Counted from the first letter of the stretch, positions 62,301-64,000 are shown. The stretch: DNA of 64,000 bases from Nocardia sp. NBC_00416 (GCF_036032445.1 NZ_CP107932.1:1862501-1926500); one strand, 5' to 3'. Notes: generated by a model from the sequence alone, not told the origin. Translations and numbers: made by a program.

Positions 62301-64000
62301 GCGCAGGTGCCCCGGCGCCAGCGGATCGGCCTCCACCGCGTCCCGAACTCGCTGAACTTCGTCCGGGCCCCACTGTGACCCCAATTCGTCACCGAACAGC
62401 TCGATCATCCGCTCTTCACCGAACTGCTCCGTGAGCTGCTCCGCCAGCTGCTGCTGGCGGCCGGCACGCACACCGTGCAGGCGACGCGCGCGCCGCTCGG
62501 TCGGCATCAGCTCTTCGGGAGCGATATGGAGTTCGCCGCCCAGCCGCCGGATCCGCTCGTCGAACTGCTCGGCTCGATCCCTGCTCCGGCTCAGCTGCCC
62601 GGACAGGTCGTCGAGCTCACCGGCCTGCGCCGCCAGCCGCCGGAACCGCTCCTCCCAGCGGCGATGCCCCGCACTGTCGGAGCGATGTGCATGCGCCTCG
62701 CGCAGTCCGATCTTCAGCGTCGCGACAGCACGGACCAGAACATCGGCGGCGATGAAGGCTGTGGCGTGACCGATCACCTCGTCGAGGTCCCGCAGACGCG
62801 CGGCCACCGTGCCGCTGTGGCTGTCAGCAAGTTCCCGCACCCTGGCCGGTGTCAGAAGTTCCGGTCGGCTCTCGCCCAGCTGCGCCGCGAGCTCGGCGCA
62901 CAACCGCCGACGCAGGCTGCGCAGCCGCGCCACCTCTTCGGGTCCGTGGCTCTCAAGCTCGAATGGATGGACGTTGAAATCCCCGCCCTTACCCCGCAAC
63001 GCCGTGCGGGAAGCCCCCAGCCGCTGAGCGGCAGCCGCTGCGGCCGCGGCCAGATCCGGGCCGAGTTCGCGGCCGGCCGGCCCCCGCGCGACAGTGTGCA
63101 CCGCGTCCGGGTCGAAGGCGGGGAAGCGGAAGCGTTCCTGATGCGGCGCCAGGCGCGCGTCGGCTATCGGCACCATCGTGGCGCCGGGCCCGTGGAAATG
63201 GAACTCCGGCAGTGCCCGGCCCGGGTTCTGCCGGCGCCAGGTTTCGATGAGCTCGGCGAGATCGGCCGCCAACCGCTGCCGGTCGGTGCCCTGCCACACC
63301 ACCGTGGCCACCGTCAGGTCGGGGTGCTCGGCGGTGACCCCGCGGTGATAGTCGTCGGCTTCCCTGAGGCCGGCTTCCAGTGACGTCGGTGTCGCACTCG
63401 ACGATTGCACGAACACGGCGATCCGCTCGGCAGCGTCGAGTCGGCCGTCCGCGATCATCACGTGGCGTGTGGTCGCGTCCGGGTTCGTCGTCACATCGTG
63501 CGACAACACCTGGAGCAACGCCGCTGCCGTCGGCCGCTCCGACCGGCCGGGCCCACTCGAAACCGCCGATATGGCTTCGGCCTCCGCCAGGACGATGCAC
63601 TGCGCCAGGGTGAGTTCATAGCTGTTCCCGAGCAACTCGACGACGCCGTGCAAACCCCGCAGACTGCCCTCGGCACGCTCGGCGAAGGACAGGTTCGCGG
63701 AGCTCGCGGCGGGCCTCGGACGCATCCAGGCCAACGCCCGCTTCTCCTGTGGCGACAAACTCACCCACCACGAGGAAAGCCAGTAACTCGCGCCGAGTGG
63801 ACCGCCGGCGGACTTCATCAGCCGCCACCAGGCAGCGACCCGGAGTCGCCGCTGCCGATCGGCCAGGCGGAGCGGGGGCTTTTCGCCGGGACCGGTCAGG
63901 ATCCGCGCCGCGTCGACCCGGTCTTCCAAACGATCGGCCGCGCGGCGCAGCATCTGGAAACTCTTGCGGTCGGCGACCAGTTCGGTGCGCCGCGACGGTC
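43554..64000 (-). CDS. ORF A: second giant multidomain toxin-like protein (N-terminus outside window)
   Basis: The frame is open from the right edge to a TAA at 43554-43556, at least 6,814 codons. The most upstream ATG in the window (63951-63953) is unlikely to be the true start, because coding continues in frame to base 64000. Order: two alpha/beta-hydrolase-like modules separated by helical blocks, PL12, PP2C, a third hydrolase-like module, PL13, two more hydrolase-like modules, a helical block, PL14, two CdiA-C-like modules, PL15, an RsbW-like region, an HExxH zincin, PL16, eight sigma-region-4-like helix-turn-helix units, PL17, a sugar-transferase domain and an unassigned C-terminal domain. 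Its repeated modules are clearly related to those of ORF B. It may also be a T7SS effector, but the N-terminus that would show this is not in the window. Confidence 0.85.
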   Translation of the reverse strand, partial: PSRRTELVADRKSFQMLRRAADRLEDRVDAARILTGPGEKPPLRLADRQRRLRVAAWWRLMKSAGGPLGASYWLSSWWVSLSPQEKRALAWMRPRPAASSANLSFAERAEGSLRGLHGVVELLGNSYELTLAQCIVLAEAEAISAVSSGPGRSERPTAAALLQVLSHDVTTNPDATTRHVMIADGRLDAAERIAVFVQSSSATPTSLEAGLREADDYHRGVTAEHPDLTVATVVWQGTDRQRLAADLAELIETWRRQNPGRALPEFHFHGPGATMVPIADARLAPHQERFRFPAFDPDAVHTVARGPAGRELGPDLAAAAAAAAQRLGASRTALRGKGGDFNVHPFELESHGPEEVARLRSLRRRLCAELAAQLGESRPELLTPARVRELADSHSGTVAARLRDLDEVIGHATAFIAADVLVRAVATLKIGLREAHAHRSDSAGHRRWEERFRRLAAQAGELDDLSGQLSRSRDRAEQFDERIRRLGGELHIAPEELMPTERRARRLHGVRAGRQQQLAEQLTEQFGEERMIELFGDELGSQWGPDEVQRVRDAVEADPLAPGHLRTDAEELLLLNELVYAADEFEQLQYEIRAVEDALHRGSARVHPVARDRAILLWAAVFGDVDADFAAGTVAQRWRYQLGPREQAVLAEQLPEALADTDGVPWPVRDTANRTLMSAELAALEDSERDGRLFPDERRRLIALREQLQALADLEKETGGPVFVLSYDTRGEHNGRLTVVSGSVRASRLEVHSMGRRSQQSVSETLRGVASSPGSRDPATALVVHIAPDTTEVEAGHQLARDIDGVIASWEFHQDSSGGDPGPSVQVVAHLDGGAIARTALRDLRTWQLTWNRAHAPRITIDTMMSIALPEPEPGALAGPEEFPERAAEWQAAAEQRREEVRDAIATRAAEFAEFDVDPRAVDFGDLDRLLGIRARLAAEFAQRLGDRTEMTPAIVDDRLAELRILGGDPAVIRAGERLRDLDGVIRLVQALVRADARANGLGTLLTTVAENASGPLAAWTEFAAARDTYLARFPDDARALGVLPYRADALRDLRRRARRDLAEALGLDPTEIELGTGSPQTVVPSLIRELGADAHAARVRLLYARYTESGDLLQTVVRYQDALSRQRSLSRLTEELDDLFRAQRAVARRRTAIGRRDRAMAALVGLDTRDWGARAQRPGAVARLRERLQQELKTGLGHGETTSVERLFGGEMPSNLTTDQVRQVSQHLGGKRKRTRLLAVAEQIMGLDALDGDTVEFNELTVQLAGIEGRIDAVLAEAGQAAPRTARPAQSDGVVPYRKPNAPEPLRNQCGSAAVDNVALVTGRTDIGIGAVDPDTGIMVGELEAHMAGDRPVVRSQRMSGLGEAYDRLLAWGAELDRENPGSGNGIGVMVFQPTHTGKGGRLGHALVLVRHVENGVVRVELRDPGRDVRNFVPRDGDAESVVYGLFLENNGRPVDLPGPDGTVVHRGTAEDFAVGESPGSVAGRAPPPGEPPPRVEKDLGSIAAVSDIGNVARHGHANEDAFAIDVVDVRGRPAGVVVVCDGVSMSQDGDRAARIASDVAHAYLKEILETQGHRADFDPEQAVRDAIAAGHQALVELAGREYAGATDPPACTIAIALVESTRITVGWVGDSRVYLLDPEGLDSELVTSDHSIVPALTAYHIRQGMSPQMAELTALQNPRAHGIDHWLGGGEGGGPPANRVYTRTITVAGPRVVMVSTDGAWGERPDAQGFAAIVRRHPGDLHGAVLEVIDQALDDGGGDNDTVAMAQFPPASARPGPTPRPAQPVPVGLRRGHAALVAERDAALAELHTRARRLGLPNRTVEKLKSSRFGSALGRLPDPDRRQLAAQTRRYRRASNRLRALDQRINAHRGGVDSAAARPRPMLAADPGFSAEQESKAADIWGWLRQQARSAGDFAARWRSVPGSHRALIQATPEQVADTPGFPVAARHEAMQIALLRRRNQLAALSGPVDESAQLMMDELDGRMDMFAAAERGAAQVPGHPAVRLLGTSGTLMVVGDLDAAEHVTVHALEWGSSPERLLQGAAFAVDDVASGRVPTASIVWRAPGPTLAGDIAALVDTRAGDRPGPGITLIGHGREVAELRRARDDAALSGYSVGVGEAVPGQGLAAHAVSHRVEGGANNCFADARDVALAWVRNLRRAAGNQSRVHADPLPDRDVFGMNGVWGADGATSLRADWHEGGFPDTEAIRDHLLANGGVVIGALAFDGFQRRGVVGAHAVTFTVVGGVVMVHEAGESTTYDEWRKTQPRGVVGVYGIVYDRYGIAEHELTEGQPSRRVAGKDFPIADIGARMDGARSPPPDPGRAALQRAGIAQVADLLHPADGPVGDVVSAARRRGVVNAALSQDDAALAALRGKEYRAYLGSADGVPAQTRHELNQQVREEEFDALSARVGEDLDAEGLRRLVLLDAVRVAMSAAEDVRSGIDAAPVRLLSFGHRPDIDADGAEAVAGGRGGIQIAFGDIDTADTVIWYVADTVGSREISYGVHAAAEYLADYVTDPQNSGGSVAMVALVGYDDTVDPPDSWAAVLDRHERADATALAQHLAATNAVRIFRDPAAGRPIVRLVGEGSGGDVVRTALEMYPLAAEVDDVRAERAWNVLAAAGRIEDGSPRERHRATMTQLADDLRRARERAAAAAPAAQLELARLESIAAALDRAARSANQLPDARTLQVLSLTSRTALVEIGPSAGAEQIDVHVLVGEPTPQQLAAGLQRAVDRHQAAASDGELLVASLVWQGDDPAGLAAELARVLDAEPGSGSAPMVRIIVHGDGIALVRRVLADEALAAYADRIGFYRDSKALDSRAANQQPLPVRVAEPPAVVVVPAVADKPSKPSAPDPVAFEPTDALPLSGLPESLLALRRSDNREVRRLRAAVARHFAERGVAEADTVAAAFLDRASDTWSEWTTKYQTARGFFADLAGLDDFSLQVDLKMHGELADLRARPEVSEEVRAAEAEFRWYDTLMRLGSEIQLRTQRARALDLVEETLGDAYARFQGDPQSVGEFRRLAAQVDRLSGVVDQLHEVQSRKPVPPESSGQPDPLAEYGVDPEHPRFGPRAVQHVRDMLADARMGLALLDEDPVLWSAETLTRRMSDPDPEKAVLARDYEKYRQLDRMIDEIARRDKDWSEHANSFQKILESVLGRAAVHNRTARTALGAELARLRDEVAPPGKRLAAWTGQRIDAESDTRNSAAEVWVSGIDALHTALRRADSSRHIAQAAFDEVLGEHLKWYPDDASALRGAPDALGGLRELLAGTDVEPARRGRLHELQRLGQEYQRRTEHVGRLYTRARQLDLLAGQWQAARLRGDPAESHRLGAALNAALAQEAGAELAHDGDHAQAGYQRPADGTAHLNCLPEAAQDAWAAVGYPPPRQLAGYVAGPQGVDAREAAWLVGADWEPNGFESIDAVRDHVEANGGAVIMVMEFEGFAEMGPDVVGAHAVSVKKLADGSVVVHENGSDIPFDQWARPARVARTSGMALGVAGPARALDADGRSRAVPGRDYGMVRIGARVDVDRAAVGVEPDVSLTPVPAAPPNTAYTEPSGPINARARPSGETTLAHLNTDAANEHRLALENESAEILARVGFRVDQNPAVPGTQKNPDLLVEGLVFDVYSPSSDSADSVLGGIAEKVGAGQTDRVVVNLADSVVDLAALASLLRGDPGVPNLREVIVIDQYHDVIRLYPVVDAPVLTDPGPASPDPRSRADSADPVDVELPVAPTGDLVDTAANMELLPPPRPRDYTIPGYRRKYRWEDESVEALAEAGYKVVQNPPVRGRRQNSDLQIEGRRFNFYAPDYDLTPKRLLGTIQATVAGNPGGRLIVHLGDSTLDLGVVTQLLNHGSGVAGLRELIVIDRQGKAVPVYHRSGMLLDGRALHRRPQRRTVLGDCAPPVVSFIEDFVEQVGGVWHGAGLVTDDAVGGVTEEAFVRALGGEWRTGDNRFRSLEEVVEHVRVHGGAVAGAMTFGPAGDHAFGVKKVGGEIVVFERAHGRNRTWTGAAQIAMWLHQRGRLGVTAVHGIVLDRRGRWEQKYIPGTDRTVLIERGDAPRGPIRGLPGQPRGPGTRTAPPADHDAMSARGYSTLIVEQSAAAAEVARLASALPVHEADLWSPLRYEAALTRFEQGPWSSTSSRNGLLLREVVERYHAIERMIGRAAELIFAEPNLAREHYRLALRAADAARVWSVTATQLRSAVTSRTADLTELFSNRYAAELDREDPHRQDRELRELTWRHQHARATVRELEQRLAAHRAGPTARHVGVHGFAEPTDLVTGMRSLRAQSRLIAPDLRLEFLPGQAEHVAAAARALGDQLRASGWRDQAQIDAATGMVRQATTKALRHLEAADPDLRDDAWTVGTTLRLSTDEAGFRVLHISVEVFKNGEPYFDTENTVDSGVMADPQMATLLASATRWTAESWPELWADFVEPRPAVPSVEPSSDTDPTDARLRVVHALYDDHHIRLHGWEGADLEYLEAADQELRDWIAAHNGRYDLRDLIFLDIADRFRQTRVESTAGLTFHGGHRVVVVDRRAVTDRGWVIEMQQAEQRKLGDVRVPGPYVRRVLRHELEHVGDGARKQLPARTFAEVLRQSFGIYREEGAVPMTGESAPWRESLAFLRWRGQLPPYGFHAANRWGRLRPGEAFPEGAVAGLSAATAFTDPARIAAWHAITGNGVEAAQIYVSWLKQRAALDRMMTTSAPTDAEGLLQRWWRKVKALVGQPGPVSEPIALVEDGLAEYVAADRPNLANQCGPMVLGDVREVFGRADLDISPADPLAGMLVSEIEARIGGRADWLGGVGEAVTRLKDWGARLDDPEISDPDPDKGIPGGAGDGVAVLVFDPESQHVRWLVRRVGPDGAVRVELRDPGKGELRANFAPGRDSPGGPGQKALFLDRTGHAVPLPGWEGPDLRPRAIDDFAVRTSRYTIPDPQSNEMRVRRFRREILAALYTARGGVGRLEATELAAANEEKLNAALRRFDPDEQQLLLRRFRDGESDVDVAADIGQAVNVYRGREQRLVAAFTAAVTAAEHPELAALWADRRAIPGLFSAAAAVVAARNESPADFRGAMASLTAEEQGDLASFLQARTSHQVAFETGRDRGEIRMRRGAAIRRAVELLAAAAAPVMETKREYTVDRDTAELIADALSADSAASGEDLADAIISTLWDRAARASAALGIESGVAWITPAEAKSLAAALDVVAPKLLSSAMLALARDTVNDKVARRRIRWGRSVAETAAELGITEEEVGAHEARALAKVATRVAGFRVPRSDEDISLVTALRRGPGELRNLLDRLPAVERTVIEGYLTGRSSSEIADGLELHPTKIPQQRRRAVQELFSDVDPSELVADRLDDVDEDLVDDPAADVISSEATALIAAARAADPAGFAANPVDAVVAALRHRAVGQSIEFPGAEPGAVWADLDDARILVLAVHRVDPAALRDAMRKLPDAQARKIIRRRVLWGSSGAGTAVELGVSEHRVEVGEARALALLADLLGEFRLPVDDELNLVSALRRDAAGVQGLLAQLSSVDKTLIERYLQGALDKDVAAELFRDPSEISQLRRRAIQRLFELRARPVTELRDRAVAWAVELFGAAPKAGYVTAEEAWGMLESRAEVDEQRLRDEMRALHDKRAQVMERRLFQGLTVTETAAELSLSESQVRELQDSAAAHFVAGLAGLWVWQPRGAAGLRVIEALSDDPDDFLDCLALLAPDSATAVRLFLLGWSDPEIAAELGGEVRTVTKLRQRAIDRLATLLDTDPGDRAPQRAIRRSTAAGYERPAAAGIPEKLRGRMNCAPAVTDKGRKFIERLTGSLPPGPALLDSPDVKTHGVREDEIARTLGAEWHEGGFGAGGLATALRMVQDGEAGFIAGAMVFGDAGAHAFSIERTADGTVVVTEKIDGETRTWSSKRGYTTWLRERAGWPITQVHGIIIGTDGRPETAFDENRDRAEVRGHSAPAGPIGGLPSEAGGSPLPPEGSGEVSAVPSDQQSGRGLPASELPSPDGVSAYVEPDSEKPTAAALGAAELSPGRTSAESPAAHSAPEGGTEYWAEVDAAIEELIAIDPAFAYLEDLPRGEPGEPFGADWVSKRGIWFDALFSQVVEDLRALELSNAELRRMGPRRLGKMVSLSFSRGIDKLRETDFAEEFTDKDALEMRRVVARAPVYAALALLAVTGLSIDQLVHNGKISRQSLFVKQQKITSDGRTISVWKLRTLPENSPQRASSLQSRDRISRWTKFLAATSLDELPQLVSILFGKMQYYSGRPLLGDDHARMRKVLTPEEYANWNRFLKDDLWSALHFPGCRALTPQSDEYLRARYLAAFIWSRMGSRAGEEYMMKVVDRYLLSTVVREGTDLVLGTGKDIADGSVGLLPDAAAARVRDIARPTLGGAAGWLGRLIRGAADRAAGFIYPVTRMRSRTDGTRLVTHNQRLSAHGGEQPGGRPTVASPTGESAYEASAPRRPAALNWTMGVPDPDARWDGSGDLWDRGPAPTRGQNRIQRLAQLNADGGGFARGAGQSSERADVAAGDGAQPGGIAGAADRGIYEVARPDHPAVIRPEGKRHHGVRRVTVEGGLFYDWNGDLYNTTGEGDIFLIDANTLDIRIAGDPEIDHSMVYSEYDDPEQGPIGLGFWKCVEGEIKEISSGSWVFGTASENPKFAAQIRYALRAKGVNLAPVEFGERGQHGLWKSSVINPDLGGFIDQGGPDAAQVFSGFGDDFWIDMVGKIATVDQVSVILRVNLVGGKPGKFTLVLARENGALTARITNVDLGPDAARVAPALPEFYSRALAPWLAEAGARYVGDPGVIGGMSPGAGRHGVGSIREP
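44960..45870 (-). other. bacterial sugar transferase (phosphoglycosyl transferase) domain
   Basis: A hydrophobic helix APVYAALALLAVTGLSIDQL is followed by the enzyme core: SRQSLFVKQQKI, ISVWKLRTLPEN, RISRWTKFLAATSLDELPQL (catalytic Asp-Glu within TSLDELPQL, near 45268-45294) and FGKMQYYSGRPLLGDD in place of the usual GDMSLVGPRP. These are the motifs of monotopic phosphoglycosyl transferases that transfer sugar phosphates to polyprenol phosphate. The Asp-Glu dyad is intact. Finding it inside a giant toxin-like protein is unusual; membrane association through the N-terminal helix would be expected. Confidence 0.75.
46140..46700 (-). other. PL17: papain-like Cys-His domain (NCAP subgroup)
   Basis: KLRGRMNCAPAVTDKGRKFI gives Cys (46632-46634); FIAGAMVFGDAGAHAFSIER gives His (46374-46376); VVVTEKIDG follows, then TQVHGIIIGTDG. 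A Ser/Pro/Glu-rich linker of about 100 residues leads to the sugar-transferase domain. Confidence 0.65.
46740..47290 (-). repeat. sigma-70 region-4-like pair 4 (HTH units 7 and 8)
   Basis: Unit 7 near 47155-46980: VMERRLFQGLTVTETAAELS, LSESQVRELQDSAAAHFVAG. Unit 8 near 46915-46745: LALLAPDSATAVRLFLLGWS, DPEIAAELGGEVRTVTKLRQ. It starts about 540 bp after pair 3, so this repeat is shorter. No sigma region 2 is present anywhere, so this is not a sigma factor as such. Confidence 0.7.
47300..47900 (-). repeat. sigma-70 region-4-like pair 3 (HTH units 5 and 6)
   Basis: Unit 5 near 47695-47515: MRKLPDAQARKIIRRRVLWG, TAVELGVSEHRVEVGEARAL. Unit 6 near 47465-47305: LAQLSSVDKTLIERYLQGAL, DKDVAAELFRDPSEISQLRR. 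It begins about 690 bp after pair 2, which is the period of the array. Confidence 0.7.
47980..48599 (-). repeat. sigma-70 region-4-like pair 2 (HTH units 3 and 4)
   Basis: Unit 3 near 48385-48210: VARRRIRWGRSVAETAAELG, ITEEEVGAHEARALAKVATR. Unit 4 near 48150-47990: RLPAVERTVIEGYLTGRSSS, EIADGLELHPTKIPQQRRRA. Both are convincing sigma region-4 helix-turn-helix motifs. The type-A unit (3) and type-B unit (4) differ from each other and recur in the same order in pairs 3 and 4. Confidence 0.7.
48600..49210 (-). repeat. sigma-70 region-4-like pair 1 (HTH units 1 and 2)
   Basis: Unit 1 near 49085-48930: LRRFDPDEQQLLLRRFRDGE, DVDVAADIGQAVNVYRGREQ. Unit 2 near 48810-48645: MASLTAEEQGDLASFLQART, then HQVAFETGRDRGEIRMRRGA. 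Both follow the sigma region-4 pattern (L...E...L...G.S..EIA..LG.....V......A...L), but are the most degraded of the four pairs; the recognition-helix consensus is partly lost. Confidence 0.55.
49230..49790 (-). other. PL16: papain-like Cys-His domain with complete triad candidates
   Basis: RPNLANQCGPMVLGDVREVF gives Cys (49743-49745); VAVLVFDPESQHVRWLV places His (49461-49463) at the position of the GHALVLV His of PL12; VRVELRDPGKG gives the Asp-Pro. Nearly colinear with PL12, so the two probably arose by duplication. The sigma-like array follows. Confidence 0.65.
49950..50580 (-). other. zincin-like HExxH metallopeptidase domain
   Basis: Helix YVRRVLRHELEHVGDGARK contains HELEH (50280-50294), a gluzincin/metzincin-type zinc motif, after the strand HRVVVVDRRAVTDRGWVIEM. 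Glu residues in a following helix (IYREEG) could give the third ligand, but I cannot assign one. A toxin protease or a domain for maturation of the giant protein are both possible. Confidence 0.6.
50835..51130 (-). other. RsbW-like HATPase remnant
   Basis: DLRLEFLPGQAEHVAAAARA, then LGDQLRASGWRDQ, IDAATGMVRQATTKALRHLE and LRLSTDEAGFRVLHISVEVF reproduce the order of actinobacterial anti-sigma/RsbW-type ATPases (LxxxPxxxxxAR, then ELVTNAVRH, then xVxLxxxxxxLRVxVxD). The N-box (ELVTNAxxH) is degraded to MVRQATTKALRH and the G boxes are not evident. Probably not an ATPase. It shares ORF A with PP2C and sigma-like modules. Confidence 0.4.
51130..51750 (-). other. ORF A helical block 4
   Basis: About 200 residues of helix (AAAEVARLASALPVHEADL through ELTWRHQHARATVRELEQRL) between PL15 and the RsbW-like region. 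No catalytic motif. Confidence 0.45.
51760..52330 (-). other. PL15: papain-like Cys-His domain (APP subgroup)
   Basis: RTVLGDCAPPVVSFIEDFVE gives Cys (52302-52304); AVAGAMTFGPAGDHAFGVKK gives His (52056-52058); VVFERAHGRN follows. It ends TAVHGIVLDRRGR and a Gly/Pro/Arg linker. Close to PL11 and PL17. Confidence 0.65.
52370..52770 (-). other. CdiA-C-like tRNase module 2, more diverged
   Basis: RWEDESVEALAEAGYKVVQN, PPVRGRRQNSDLQIEG, FNFYAPDYD and TVAGNPGGRLIVHL repeat the plan of module 1. The lysine of KVxxGQ is replaced (ATVAGNP), the Asp of NPD is kept as NSD. A tandem duplicate, probably weakened. Confidence 0.65.
52880..53330 (-). other. CdiA-C-like tRNase module 1
   Basis: RLALENESAEILARVGFRVD, QNPAVPGTQKNPDLLVEG, VFDVYSP and KVGAGQTDRVVVNL follow the CdiA C-terminal tRNase fold family (family pattern: ENE...AExLAxxGYxxxQNP...PDYxIEGxxFDxYAP...KV..GQAxRIVLNL). 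The acidic and lysine positions I associate with catalysis (ENE, PDL, KV) are present. Such domains cut tRNA in contact-dependent inhibition and other polymorphic toxins. Probably an active nuclease, unusual in being internal. Confidence 0.7.
53410..53930 (-). other. PL14: papain-like Cys-His domain before the CdiA-C-like pair
   Basis: GTAHLNCLPEAAQDAWAAVG gives Cys (53895-53897); ADWEPNGFESIDAV and VIMVMEFEGFAEMGPDVVGA precede His (53640-53642); VVVHENGSD with Asn/Asp follows. The same subgroup as PL2 and PL13. Confidence 0.65.
53950..55530 (-). other. ORF A helical block 3
   Basis: A Pro/Val linker is followed by about 500 residues of helix. EAEFRWYDTLMRLGSEIQL near 55060-55110 parallels the EREFRWRHEV segment of the ORF B block at 30600-32470. 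No catalytic motif. Confidence 0.5.
55540..55960 (-). other. AB-p: DUF1023-like module
   Basis: LQVLSLTSRTALVEIGPSAG, then EQIDVHVLVGEPTPQQLAAG and VASLVWQGDDPAGLAAELAR. The elbow reads VRIIVHGDGIALV. Similar second-half pattern to AB-c and AB-h, which also follow another hydrolase-like module: the pairs may be duplicated units. Confidence 0.55.
56180..56690 (-). other. AB-o: DUF1023-like module
   Basis: VRLLSFGHRPDIDADG, IAFGDIDTADTVIWYVADT and VAMVALVGYDD form one of the clearest family cores in the window. The elbow reads RLVGEGSGGDVV: a Ser is one position off and the canonical G-H-S-x-G is lost. Confidence 0.65.
57050..57610 (-). other. PL13: papain-like Cys-His domain
   Basis: EGGANNCFADARDVALAWVR gives Cys (57570-57572); ADWHEGGFPDTEAI and VVIGALAFDGFQRRGVVGAH give His (57288-57290); VMVHEAGES follows, then VYGIVYDRYG. 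Closest to PL2. Confidence 0.65.
57640..58020 (-). other. AB-n: DUF1023-like module
   Basis: Its cap (ATPEQVADTPGFPVAARHEA, near 58170) and core (VRLLGTSGTLMVVGDLDAAE, HVTVHALEWG, TASIVWRAPG) parallel AB-a. The elbow is ITLIGHGREVAEL, keeping G-H-G with Gly at the Ser position. Confidence 0.6.
58690..59500 (-). other. PP2C phosphatase domain 3, intact
   Basis: VSDIGNVARHGHANEDAFAI, then VVVVCDGVSMSQDGDRAA, ITVGWVGDSRVYLLDPEG, SDHSI, VVMVSTDGAWGERPD and GGGDNDTVAMA. All Asp positions expected for the two-metal PP2C centre (NED, CDG, TDG, DND) are present. Likely an active metal-dependent Ser/Thr phosphatase; the substrate is unknown. ORF B carries two degraded relatives, each further along the path of motif loss. 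Confidence 0.85.
59530..60110 (-). other. PL12: papain-like Cys-His domain with complete triad candidates
   Basis: EPLRNQCGSAAVDNVALVTG gives Cys (60066-60068); GVMVFQPTHTGKGGRLGHAL gives His (59781-59783); VRVELRDPGRD supplies an Asp-Pro, the third-residue pattern of Tox-PL/protein-glutaminase enzymes. One of the two PL domains most likely to be active. The intact PP2C domain follows. Confidence 0.7.
60120..61440 (-). other. ORF A helical block 2
   Basis: About 440 residues without catalytic motifs, Arg/Ala/Leu/Glu-rich (DALRDLRRRARRDLAEALGL), ending in LTVQLAGIEGRIDAVLAEAG and a linker before PL12. Confidence 0.45.
61450..61870 (-). other. AB-m: DUF1023-like module
   Basis: FVLSYDTRGEHNGRLTVVSG, then VRASRLEVHSMGRRSQQSVS and TALVVHIAPD. 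The elbow reads VQVVAHLDGGAIA, no Ser. The cap match upstream supports the assignment more than the core does. Confidence 0.5.
61880..63100 (-). other. ORF A helical block 1
   Basis: About 400 residues rich in Arg, Glu, Leu and Ala. The last third (LPEALADTDGVPWPVRDTAN near 62000) matches the DUF1023 cap pattern DGxPxxVRDxAN very well and introduces AB-m. Confidence 0.5.
63160..63520 (-). other. AB-l: DUF1023-like module at the right edge
   Basis: Upstream are a Trp-rich cap containing YWLSSWWVSLSPQEKRAL (near 63740-63790) and helices. Then VMIADGRLDAAERIAVFVQS and VATVVWQGTDRQRLAADLAE follow the family order. The elbow reads EFHFHGPGATMV, no Ser. Confidence 0.5.

Noticed and set aside
1..64000. 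RHS/YD-repeat or CdiA-type toxin filament
   Set aside because: CdiA-C-like modules are present, but there are no YD repeats, haemagglutinin repeats or VENN motif; the N-terminus of ORF B is CpnT-like.

Overview
The window is high-G+C DNA from an actinomycete. I favour Nocardia or a close relative in Mycobacteriales, because a WXG100-like gene, a YbaB/EbfC-like gene and a CpnT-type N-terminal domain sit together as in type VII secretion (T7SS) effector loci of that order. The genus is inferred. I see no tRNA, rRNA, IS element, CRISPR array or phage gene.

All real genes read on the minus strand, and almost the whole window is two giant reading frames, both cut by the window edges. From the right: ORF A (64000 to 43554; at least 6,814 codons, start outside, real stop at 43554); a possible 144-codon ORF overlapping its end (43659-43225); a 12-bp-arm hairpin (43150-43194); a WXG100-like gene (42913-42584); a YbaB-like gene (42577-42047); and ORF B, which starts at GTG 41952 and stays open to base 1, 13,984 codons (about 1.5 MDa) without a stop.

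Both giant proteins are mosaics of the same parts. (1) Seventeen papain-like Cys-His domains (PL1-PL17) resembling toxin glutamine-deamidase/Tox-PL folds; all keep the Cys and the His. (2) Sixteen alpha/beta-hydrolase-like modules (AB-a to AB-p) resembling DUF1023, nearly all without the Ser nucleophile elbow. (3) Long Glu/Arg/Ala/Leu-rich helical blocks. (4) Unique cargo. In ORF B: two PP2C-like domains, an MFS transporter domain, a degraded DUF6782-like metallopeptidase and two aminoglycoside-phosphotransferase-like kinases. In ORF A: an intact PP2C domain, two CdiA-C-like tRNase modules, an RsbW-like ATPase remnant, an HExxH zincin, eight sigma-70 region-4-like helix-turn-helix units in four tandem pairs, and a bacterial sugar-transferase domain with its Asp-Glu dyad.

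Most cargo modules directly follow a papain-like domain. Working model (inference): the WXG100 protein and the CpnT-like N-terminus take ORF B to a T7SS, and the Cys-His domains either process a polyprotein or are themselves an expanded effector repertoire. Alternatively the ORFs grew by recombination and hold many non-catalytic relics. ORF A's N-terminus is outside the window, so its secretion route is unknown. ORF B residue numbers count from GTG 41952; ORF A parts are given by nucleotide position only.
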